A DNA stretch of 9,462 bases from Candidatus Fermentithermobacillaceae bacterium UBA3907. Lineage in GTDB: Bacteria > Bacillota > Sulfobacillia > Fermentithermobacillales > Fermentithermobacillaceae. How positions within the stretch are numbered: position 1 is the first letter of the stretch; every line of letters begins with the position of its first letter. A program made the translations under genes and the position numbers. A model generated the notes under the pieces. That model saw only the letters and a list, made by a program, of their open reading frames with translations, ran no database searches and was not told the DNA's origin. Shown here in pieces: positions 1-5,022 of the stretch. The DNA lies in contig DGFF01000047.1 in assembly GCA_002391545.1 (NCBI GenBank), positions 1 to 9,462 on the forward strand, written 5' to 3'.

Positions 1-443
1 TTAACTTGCTCTATAGCAGACTCAGCGGCAGCAGACCCAATAGCGTCTGCTATGACAGCCTTGGTGTATTGTCCGGATACCAGCAAATCAGACACGAGTT
101 CATCTAAGCCACAGCCGAGGGTTGCCGCGATTACAGTTATCTTTTCAGCGTCTTTCCATAAATTGCTAAGATCGCCAGATTTAAAGTAGATATTTACTTC
201 GGGTAAGAAAAATCCAGATTCAGGCAAGATTTCTAACCTGAAATCCCGGTAGATGCCCCGTGGCTGGGAGTATTTCCTAACCTCTGCATAAGCTTCCTCG
301 ACTAAGTGGTCAATTTTAGGCCCGACATTACTGCAACCGTTAGAATATCCAAGGTATCTGAAAACTTCTGATAAGTCTGCATGAAATTCCACGTTCAAGA
401 TAACCCTGTTTTGGCCCCTTTTATTTTCTGCACCTATTTCCAA
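1..443 (-). CDS. MetH activation-domain-like protein (partial, C-terminus beyond left edge)
   Basis: An open frame runs from a TTG codon at 443 to the window edge, giving 147 codons. The TTG is chosen because AAGGAG (452-457) lies 8 nt upstream and an in-frame TGA sits just before it. Residues 29-33 (RYLGY), 61-67 (PRGIYRD), 105-112 (IAATLGCG) and 129-141 (AVIADAIGSAAAE) fit the vitamin B12-dependent methionine synthase activation domain, which binds SAM and supports reductive reactivation of cob(II)alamin. The family as a free-standing protein is usually a little over 200 residues, so the C-terminal third is probably outside the window. It lies 31 nt after the UPF0280 gene in the same S-box-controlled operon, which fits a role in methionine synthesis. 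Inference: the remaining MetH modules may lie farther left or elsewhere. The family call rests on motif recall, with no alignment. Confidence 0.75.
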   Translation of the reverse strand, partial: MEIGAENKRGQNRVILNVEFHADLSEVFRYLGYSNGCSNVGPKIDHLVEEAYAEVRKYSQPRGIYRDFRLEILPESGFFLPEVNIYFKSGDLSNLWKDAEKITVIAATLGCGLDELVSDLLVSGQYTKAVIADAIGSAAAESAIEQV

Positions 444-474
444 TCACTTCACTCCTTTAAAGACTGCACAGAAA

Positions 475-1209
475 CTAGTCCCCTTCCTCACAATTCACTG
501 GCAATAATTCCAATTCGCCCCAAGCACCTAAGCGATCCCCCACAATAAGGAGGCATCCTGTAAGACCAGGAATTGTAGCTGCCCAAGCTAGAGCACCAGG
601 AATATCGCATTCTGTATTAACCCTATTCCCAAGAGCAGTAGCTGCAGCATCTGCAAGGGCGGCATCAGGACTGATAGCAACTGCAGCGTCTGCTTTGCCC
701 AAACTCAACGCATGTCCATGGGTGCCAGCTGATGTGCAAACCGCTAGTTCCCCAGCAGGGGTTACCCGTATAGCCAAACGCATTGAATAAGGGGACGTCC
801 CGGCGTTGATCAAAATGTCCCGAGGAGTTCGACCACTTATGAATATATCGCCACCGTTTTCAACTAAAACCTCGGAAGAATAATCAGCCAATTTCCTGCC
901 GATGTACTGGGCGATGGCTCCTGCCACGGCCGCCATGGGACCAACACCTACAATTCGGGCCGCACGAGCCATATCGCCCACAATAGGCGGTGCCTTCGCA
1001 CAGACTTGTACCGGCTCTAACGAGGTCGAAAACCTACTGTCGTTAGCAATGTATTCTTCAACTTGACGTCTATAGAAACTAAGCCATACCTGCGCCTCGC
1101 GTGAATAGTCCCTTTCCGTAAAGATCATTAAATCGCTCTCATCGATCCTAATTTGGTACCCAACTAGGTCCTGTGGTTGCATCAATTGCCTGTAAACCCT
1201 CGCTGACAT
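475..1209 (-). CDS. UPF0280/COG2122 family protein (ApbE-related), probable sulfide-assimilation factor
   Basis: A protein of 244 residues starting at ATG 1209, preceded by AGGAGG (1216-1221) at 6 nt. An in-frame upstream codon at 1284 exists but has no comparable ribosome site and lies deep inside the preceding gene. Recognisable family blocks are VGPMAAVAG (about 89-97), VENGGDIFI (about 116-124), TSAGTHGHALSLGKADA (about 159-175) and DAALADAAATALGN (about 182-195), the layout of COG2122/UPF0280 proteins, which relate to the ApbE flavin-transferase fold. Known from the family, as I recall: the Methanosarcina acetivorans member MA1715 is needed for efficient sulfide use in cysteine/homocysteine synthesis; its chemistry is not settled. 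The gene overlaps the end of the COG1900 gene by 62 nt in another frame, suggesting translational coupling. No signal peptide is seen, so it is probably cytoplasmic. Confidence 0.88.
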   Translation of the reverse strand: MSARVYRQLMQPQDLVGYQIRIDESDLMIFTERDYSREAQVWLSFYRRQVEEYIANDSRFSTSLEPVQVCAKAPPIVGDMARAARIVGVGPMAAVAGAIAQYIGRKLADYSSEVLVENGGDIFISGRTPRDILINAGTSPYSMRLAIRVTPAGELAVCTSAGTHGHALSLGKADAAVAISPDAALADAAATALGNRVNTECDIPGALAWAATIPGLTGCLLIVGDRLGAWGELELLPVNCEEGD

Positions 1210-2377
1210 AGTCTCCCTCCTCTCCTTTCGGTTCCAATACGTGAGGTTCCCTTTCAAGAGGAAGGAGCTGCACTGGAGGGCCAATGGGAAACTCCCCTTG
1301 CGAAACCCAGGTTTTTAATGTTTGCGCTATTTCCCGCGCCATAGAAAGACTAGAAAGGGGCACCGTTGGTACTTCTCGCCCATCGATGGTTATGATCCCG
1401 CTTCTCAATTCTTTGTAGTTGGTTCTGGCAACTACAGGCCTTTCGCGCTTAGCCACGCTGTAATCGTAAATGTACGTCCATATATCCTCATTAGTTACAG
1501 AACTAAAATACATCATTTCTTCATCTAGAATAGGAATAGGGATACCAACCCCAAGTAACAAGGTCACTCCATATCTAGGAATTGAGGCTGCTCTAACGTA
1601 ACGAGGCTTCATTGGCTTTATATCTCCAATCAAAGCCAATGAACCCGCTCCTCCAATTGGAACTCCTCTTTCAGTCCTAAGCACAGAGGGGTTGTGTTGC
1701 GTTCCCTCCCAAGCGACAAAACCTTGGCCTCCTCCTATGAAAACACGCGTACCTATACCTATGGTCCTATAGTACGGGTCGTTAAGGAGCGGGCTTAGCT
1801 CTCCTGCTGTGCAATATGTTACGTTGCCATAAGACGGCTTTAGTTTTCCCATGTATGTGTAAAGAGTTCGGCTAGAACTGTTGGTTGCGGCACCGTAATT
1901 CTGATACGCGTTACGCGGATTGAAAAGATAGCATTGGTTCAAAGTATCCTTGCTCACGTCCGCTTCTATATACGTACGTGGGTAACAATCTGTAGCGTAA
2001 GAACACGCTCTCAAACTCACCGTATTCCCTTTGACTAAATCCTCGATTACATGAGCTCCACCGTAGTTTAAGACCCCGTCGGATCGAAGCTCTGTTGCAC
2101 CTATATAAGCGTCTACGGCTGCAATTCCTGCATATGCCGGAACGCCATTGAGTTCGACATGAGTCATGCGCATAGGGGGATCGCTATGCCCAAAATTTAG
2201 AAAAGCCCCGCTGGAACACATAGGAGCAAAAGTAGCGGTTGTGACCACATCAATTTTACGAGTTGCTTCTTTTATGCCCATATCCTGAACTACGCCAATA
2301 ACTTCCTCAGCAGTGACCACCACAGCTTCGCCACGCTTTATCTTTTCATTAATCTCTTCATACGTTTTTTTGACCAT
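1148..2377 (-). CDS. Homocysteine biosynthesis protein, COG1900/DUF39 (HcyBio) family
   Basis: A 409-residue protein starting at ATG 2377, with a GGGGA-type ribosome site about 6 nt upstream. It matches the DUF39/COG1900 family: an N-terminal helix with TYEEINEKIKRGEA, then TFAPMCSSGAFLNFGHSDPP (about 49-68), VELNGVPAYAGIAAVDAYIG (about 74-93), and a glycine-rich region including VFIGGGQGFVAWEGTQHNPS. Cysteines fall at residues 54, 125 and 131. From memory, Cys54 and Cys131 of the M. acetivorans homologue MA1821 are the pair implicated in persulfide chemistry, so the same numbering here is encouraging. The family converts aspartate semialdehyde plus sulfide to homocysteine in anaerobes lacking O-acyl-homoserine routes. 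The archaeal protein carries C-terminal CBS domains; this one has no room for them. The NIL/4Fe-4S ferredoxin partner (MA1822 type) is not in the window. It is the first gene of an operon behind a SAM riboswitch. Confidence 0.9.
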   Translation of the reverse strand: MVKKTYEEINEKIKRGEAVVVTAEEVIGVVQDMGIKEATRKIDVVTTATFAPMCSSGAFLNFGHSDPPMRMTHVELNGVPAYAGIAAVDAYIGATELRSDGVLNYGGAHVIEDLVKGNTVSLRACSYATDCYPRTYIEADVSKDTLNQCYLFNPRNAYQNYGAATNSSSRTLYTYMGKLKPSYGNVTYCTAGELSPLLNDPYYRTIGIGTRVFIGGGQGFVAWEGTQHNPSVLRTERGVPIGGAGSLALIGDIKPMKPRYVRAASIPRYGVTLLLGVGIPIPILDEEMMYFSSVTNEDIWTYIYDYSVAKRERPVVARTNYKELRSGIITIDGREVPTVPLSSLSMAREIAQTLKTWVSQGEFPIGPPVQLLPLEREPHVLEPKGEEGDYVSEGLQAIDATTGPSWVPN

Positions 2378-2404
2378 TGTGATCCCCTTTCAGTTTCGAG
2401 AAAC

Positions 2405-2439
2405 AAAAAACCCCTTCCTGGCAAAAGAAGAGGTTTTTT
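2405..2439 (-). terminator. Riboswitch-controlled intrinsic terminator
   Basis: On the minus strand the arms 2427-2439 (AAAAAACCTCTTC) and 2405-2417 (GAAGGGGTTTTTT) can form a 13-bp stem with one G-U pair around a 9-nt loop (2418-2426). The 3' arm ends in six T residues. It lies between the SAM-I aptamer and the start codon of the COG1900 gene. The 5' arm segment CTCTTCTTT can instead pair with the AAGAAAGAG-like stretch just after the aptamer's closing stem, giving a plausible antiterminator. High SAM should therefore favour termination. Confidence 0.9.
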
Positions 2440-2447
2440 CTCTCTTT

Positions 2448-2549
2448 CTTATCTCCCAGGACTTATATGTCGCTGCGGGAATTGGCACCTTCGGTTTGCA
2501 CCGGGTTGCCGGGTTTCATTGGGCCCGTCCCTCCACCGCTCTTGATAAG
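2448..2549 (-). promoter_or_regulatory. SAM-I (S-box) riboswitch aptamer
   Basis: The minus strand shows the S-box core almost verbatim. CTTATC (2549-2544) pairs with GATAAG (2453-2448) to close P1. AGAGCGGTGGAGGGAC and GGCCCAATGAAACCC follow, then GGCAACC, AAGGTGCCAATTCC and the GGGAG segment before P1 closes. The SAM-binding and kink-turn elements (GGTGGAGGGAC, ATGA, GGCAACC, AAGGTGCCA) are all present. It sits 45 nt below the predicted transcription start and directly upstream of an intrinsic terminator. It should shut off the homocysteine/methionine operon when SAM is plentiful. Confidence 0.97.
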
Positions 2550-2600
2550 CAAGACATAATATTTAGTTTTCAAAATTTATGGTAGATGGTGTTAGACAGT

Positions 2601-2630
2601 ATTATATGGGCGAACTGTTATATTTGTCAA
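2601..2630 (-). promoter_or_regulatory. Sigma-A promoter of the S-box operon
   Basis: On the minus strand a perfect TTGACA (2630-2625) and a perfect TATAAT (2606-2601) are separated by 18 nt. The predicted start of transcription is near 2594, about 45 nt before the SAM-I aptamer. No alternative of similar quality lies between this site and the riboswitch. Confidence 0.88.
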
Positions 2631-2675
2631 CTTATAGTCAGGTTTTTGCCGATAGACACGTATGCCTGGTGGTCG

Positions 2676-2705
2676 TTGACAAGATTTTCACTTTGGAATT
2701 ATGCT
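2676..2705 (+). promoter_or_regulatory. Sigma-A promoter for the divergent membrane-protein gene
   Basis: TTGACA (2676-2681) is followed after 18 nt by TATGCT (2700-2705), which matches TATAAT at four of six positions. Transcription would start near 2712, roughly 115 nt before the start codon at 2828. It is back to back with the S-box operon promoter, the two -35 boxes lying about 45 nt apart. Confidence 0.6.
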
Positions 2706-2827
2706 AGATTTGTATCTTTAACGGTAAATATATGCAGGTAGTAGGGGGTAGAGAACAATGTATTCAAACAACGTGTAATCAGTTTTTAATCCGGACAAAC
2801 TACAACAAAGAGATCGGAGGTATGAAT

Positions 2828-2929
2828 ATGTATACGGCACTACTGGCAGCGGAAGAAACGCCTATAGCAGACATTCGAAAGATCCCAGGATTAGAATCTA
2901 TCGATGATAGCTATCGGTCGAGCCACTGA
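2828..2929 (+). CDS. 33-codon N-terminal fragment of the frameshifted membrane-protein gene
   Basis: The frame begins at ATG 2828, which has GGAGG (2816-2820) at a good distance. The ATG at 2822 is only 1 nt from that site and is unlikely. It encodes a short peptide with an ETPIADIRKIPGLESIDD segment, then six residues that do not continue the pattern. It ends in TGA 1 nt before an ATG in the next frame. If real as a separate peptide, it would act as a leader coupled to the downstream frame. The simpler reading is a truncated N-terminus created by a one-base insertion. Confidence 0.4.
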   Translation: MYTALLAAEETPIADIRKIPGLESIDDSYRSSH

Positions 2930-2930
2930 A

Positions 2931-3542
2931 ATGACTAAGCCTGTTCTCTACAACATAGATATCGGTGCTATTCTTACGATATGCATTATGACCATCCTCT
3001 GGAAGGAAAACCCTTTATTTAGGTTCGCAGAGCACTTGCTCATAGGTATTGCAGCTGCCCACTCCATGGTGCGTACAATAGATAATTATCTCAGGCCCAC
3101 AATTCAAGATCAAATAGTAGCCCAAGGTCAGTGGGGGTATATACTTCTCTTGTTGTTTGGGTGCCTGATGTACTTGAGACATGCCCCAAACTTAAGCTGG
3201 GTTGCTCGCTACCCGATGTCCTGGTTCGTAGGATATGGCGTGGGTTATACTCTTGCGTTTTCTCCCAAGCCGTTCCTTAAGCAAATAATAGATACTTTTA
3301 TCCCGCTTAAGAGTATTGATAACGTCCTCTATTTCGTGGTTACCATAATCACTGTTAGCTACTTCTTTTTCACTCCCAAATGGAGAGCTGAGTCAAGCGC
3401 AGGGAAAGTTCTTGACGTATGGGCAAGGCGCGTGATGATGATAGGATTTGGTGCGACATTTGGAAACGTAGTTCAGGGAAGAATCTCTATTTTATTAGGT
3501 AGACTCCAATTTCTTCTGCATGATTGGCTTGGGGTCATATAA
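2931..3542 (+). CDS. Polytopic membrane protein of unknown function
   Basis: A 203-residue frame from ATG 2931, which follows the preceding TGA by one base and has no clear ribosome site of its own. If the upstream frameshift is an error, the real start is 2828. About six hydrophobic segments are visible, near residues 9-25, 33-50, 69-83, 96-112, 131-148 and 168-186, separated by short charged loops such as WKENPLFRFAEH and PKWRAESSAGK. It has no catalytic motif I recognise and no signal peptide beyond the first segment. The ENPLFRFAEHLLIG and SWVARYPMSWFVGYGVGY stretches recall uncharacterised bacterial inner-membrane proteins, but I cannot name a transported substrate or partner. It is transcribed divergently from the methionine operon and is followed 13 nt later by a strong hairpin. 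Confidence 0.6.
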   Translation: MTKPVLYNIDIGAILTICIMTILWKENPLFRFAEHLLIGIAAAHSMVRTIDNYLRPTIQDQIVAQGQWGYILLLLFGCLMYLRHAPNLSWVARYPMSWFVGYGVGYTLAFSPKPFLKQIIDTFIPLKSIDNVLYFVVTIITVSYFFFTPKWRAESSAGKVLDVWARRVMMIGFGATFGNVVQGRISILLGRLQFLLHDWLGVI

Positions 3543-3554
3543 ATTCTACCCAAC

Positions 3555-3598
3555 ATTGCCCTGGCTGATTCTTTCAATCCCGAGTCAGTCAGGGCAAT
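3555..3598 (+). terminator. Hairpin after the membrane-protein gene
   Basis: Arms 3555-3570 and 3583-3598 can pair over all 16 positions with two G-U pairs around a 12-nt loop. It begins 13 nt after the membrane-protein stop codon, so transcript termination or 3'-end protection is likely. No T-tract follows on either strand, so it is not a classical intrinsic terminator. Confidence 0.5.
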
Positions 3599-3679
3599 AA
3601 CATTCAGCCATTTGGATTTCCCCGCTTATCGCTGCCATGGTGTTGCAAAACATGAATAGTAACAAATAAGTTTTCACCC

Positions 3680-3696
3680 AGCCCACGGGCTTTTTT
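3680..3696 (+). terminator. Short terminator-like hairpin with T-tract
   Basis: AGCC (3680-3683) and GGCT (3688-3691) form a 4-bp G+C-rich stem with a CACG loop, and the T6 run spans 3691-3696. The stem is short for an efficient terminator. If functional, it would end readthrough from the membrane-protein gene or a short RNA in the intergenic space. Confidence 0.3.
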
Positions 3697-3846
3697 CCTA
3701 TATTAATTCATTTGCCATCACGTCCTCCTCCAGTAAAACCATCTGCACCTGCGCCTACAAATCGCACGCCACTGGTGGGTTTTCTCCGACTTTTTCTATT
3801 GCAAAAATATGTGAAAAAATACTCAATGAAAGAAGGATTTAGACGA

Positions 3847-3864
3847 TTGTGAACAGAATAACTA
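3847..3864. promoter_or_regulatory. Candidate Rex operator upstream of the hydrogenase operon
   Basis: TTGTGAA-CAGA-ATAACTA matches the clostridial Rex consensus TTGTTAANNNNTTAACAA at 11 of 14 specified positions. Its left half is the TTGTGAA variant, and its right half is poorer (5 of 7). Rex senses the NADH/NAD+ ratio and commonly represses hydrogen-producing and fermentative genes, which suits an NAD(P)-linked hydrogenase. It lies about 170 nt before the first gene. The call is by eye and the A+T-rich background makes chance matches possible. Confidence 0.3.
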
Positions 3865-4037
3865 TCTCATAAACATACTCATATCGACTAAGAAACGCAC
3901 TCCCTATTTTTCATTTTTGTTAGATACAAGCACCAGACCATTTTCGAAAATTCGAAGAAACTTTTCTCCGCAGGTCGTTACCGGATAGGTCATATTTGGT
4001 GACATTAGTTTTTTGAAGAAAGAAGGTGAGCTAGCAA

Positions 4038-4397
4038 GTGTCTATAGACGAATTTGATGAACTGAAAAGAAAAGCCAAAGGCTCTACTCAAACTCAGGAA
4101 ATTTCTTGCGCAACTAAAATTGTGGTAGCCATGGGTACATGTGGTATTGCTGCAGGCGCCCGCGAAGTAATGTCAGCCATCGTAGATGAGGTTTCGAAAA
4201 GAAATCTGAAAGATGTATCCATCTCTCAAATCGGCTGCATAGGAATGTGCGAACAAGAGCCTATAATCCAAGTCATCCGCCCAGGACAGCCCAAAGTAAC
4301 TTATGGATACGTAACACCGGAAATAGCAAGAACCATAATAGACCAACACGTAATAGGCGGAAGAATCTTCAGCGATTGTGTGGTGTCTATCGAATGA
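4038..4397 (+). CDS. hndB: HndB-like [2Fe-2S] thioredoxin-fold ferredoxin subunit of NAD(P)-linked hydrogenase
   Basis: A 119-residue protein starting at GTG 4038, with AAGGTGAG (4023-4030) 7 nt upstream. The body has four cysteines in the thioredoxin-like ferredoxin pattern, C24-x10-C35 and C67-x3-C71, inside the signature stretches AMGTCGIAAGAREV and QIGCIGMCEQEP. These bind one [2Fe-2S] cluster. The protein resembles HndB of the Desulfovibrio Hnd hydrogenase and the N-terminal domain of the NuoF-like subunit encoded downstream. It is the first gene of a four-gene hydrogenase operon, 51 nt before the NuoE-like gene, and presumably carries electrons within the soluble cytoplasmic complex. 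Trimeric HydABC enzymes lack this separate subunit, so its presence points to a tetrameric HndABCD-like form. Its exact position in the electron path is inference. Confidence 0.85.
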   Translation: MSIDEFDELKRKAKGSTQTQEISCATKIVVAMGTCGIAAGAREVMSAIVDEVSKRNLKDVSISQIGCIGMCEQEPIIQVIRPGQPKVTYGYVTPEIARTIIDQHVIGGRIFSDCVVSIE

Positions 4398-4448
4398 CGC
4401 CGCTTATACGCGATAATTTGCTTTTGAAAAAACGGGAGGTGAAATGAA

Positions 4449-4943
4449 TTGGCAGAATCGAACCAGGATTCCCTCGCTCAAGGCGGTGCTGATTTGCAGT
4501 TCATCGATGATATAACTGAGAAACATTCTAAAGAGGCAGGGAACCTCCTCCCTGTTTTGCGGGAGGTTCAACAGGAAACGGGATACCTCACAGAAGAAGC
4601 ACTCATCCGCGTCGCTGAGAATCTAGATGTCCCTTTAAGTCAAGTATACGGTGTGGCCACCTTTTATCATCTGCTTACAGTAAAACCCAAGGGCAAATAC
4701 ATTATTAGGATTTGCCAGGATGGGCCGTGTCACGTCCTTGGCGCACAAGATATATACCACGCCCTGGAAGAAAACCTTGGAATTAAGGCCGGAGAAAACA
4801 CCGAAGACGGTCTGTTTACTTTGGAGTTTATGAGTTGCGTGGGCCTTTGCGGCGTGGCACCCGTGATCATGATTAATGAGGAGGTTTACGGAAAGCTCAC
4901 TCCTAACATGATACCTGCTATTTTAGGAAAATATAAAGAATAG
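4449..4943 (+). CDS. hndA: NuoE-like [2Fe-2S] subunit of multimeric [FeFe] hydrogenase (HydC/HndA)
   Basis: A 164-residue protein starting at TTG 4449, with GGGAGGT (4434-4440) 8 nt upstream. A nearby ATG at 4444 is out of frame. The N-terminal helical part (LLPVLREVQQETGYL, VAENLDVPLSQVYGVATFYH) and the C-terminal thioredoxin-like part are those of the 24-kDa NuoE family. The [2Fe-2S] ligands are C89-x4-C94 (ICQDGPCHVLGA) and C130-x3-C134 (SCVGLCGVAP). In bifurcating hydrogenases this subunit packs on the NuoF-like subunit and takes part in electron transfer around the FMN. It matches the family's usual length of about 160 residues. It is followed by a 79-nt gap before the NuoF-like gene, which is longer than the other gaps in the operon, but no terminator is visible there. 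Confidence 0.93.
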   Translation: MAESNQDSLAQGGADLQFIDDITEKHSKEAGNLLPVLREVQQETGYLTEEALIRVAENLDVPLSQVYGVATFYHLLTVKPKGKYIIRICQDGPCHVLGAQDIYHALEENLGIKAGENTEDGLFTLEFMSCVGLCGVAPVIMINEEVYGKLTPNMIPAILGKYKE

Positions 4944-5022
4944 TCGCTAAACCCTGTGGCTTACAGTTCGTCGACCTATATTTGTATCTATATGTCTACG
5001 TAAAAGAAAAGGAGGAGAATAC

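Larger units (their letters stand above)
2828..3542 (+). pseudogene. Frameshifted GRATEM-motif/polytopic membrane protein (whole locus)
   Basis: Two adjacent frames look like one gene split by a single extra base. The first (ATG 2828, GGAGG 7 nt upstream) reads to IRKIPGLESIDD and then degenerates to SYRSSH before TGA at 2927-2929. Dropping one base at about 2909 joins it in frame to AIGRATEMTKPVLYN, restoring the run IDD-AIGRATEMTKPV, and gives a 237-residue protein. The IPGL...IDDAIGRATEM pattern recalls the N-terminus of DUF6754-type bacterial membrane proteins (from memory). The rest (ENPLFRFAEHLLIGIAAA...) looks like a separate polytopic family that I associate with DUF6754 neighbours, so the locus may also be a fusion left by a deletion. 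A sequencing error, a true pseudogene, or a split coupled pair are all possible. Function unknown. Confidence 0.55.
3543..4037. other. 495-bp intergenic region without a supported gene
   Basis: No frame here shows family motifs or a convincing start on either strand. It holds the 16-bp hairpin near its left end and a weak terminator-like site at 3680-3696. To the right are a Rex-like inverted repeat at 3847-3864, the palindrome TTTTCGAAAA (3941-3950) followed by TTCGAA (3951-3956), and the 5' region of the hydrogenase operon. The right half is A+T-rich and likely regulatory. I could not pick out a convincing sigma-A promoter for the hydrogenase genes. Confidence 0.6.

Noticed and set aside
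1209..1284. Longer N-terminus for the COG2122 protein from an ATG at 1284
   Set aside because: The added 25 residues overlap the preceding gene's coding region further and have no ribosome site, while ATG 1209 has a strong one.
1322..1528. Plus-strand frame of 68 codons
   Set aside because: It lies wholly within the well-supported COG1900 gene on the other strand and has no ribosome site or recognisable sequence.
2313..2585. Plus-strand frame of 90 codons across the riboswitch
   Set aside because: It is antisense to the riboswitch, terminator and start of the COG1900 gene; the structured RNA explains the sequence.
3702..3866. Minus-strand open stretch ending in a glycine-rich peptide (VGAGADGFTGGG) before a TGA
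   Set aside because: It lacks a start codon with a ribosome site, is only about 50 codons, shows no family motif and lies in an A+T-rich region; chance or an old remnant is more likely.
3847..3879. Sigma-A promoter for the hydrogenase operon using TTGTGA with TAAACA
   Set aside because: Only about half of each hexamer matches consensus; the TTGTGAA is better explained, if at all, as part of a Rex-like site.
4247..4447. Plus-strand 66-codon frame overlapping hndB
   Set aside because: It is an alternative frame of hndB; the product is basic and motif-free, and hndB's cysteine motifs are unambiguous.
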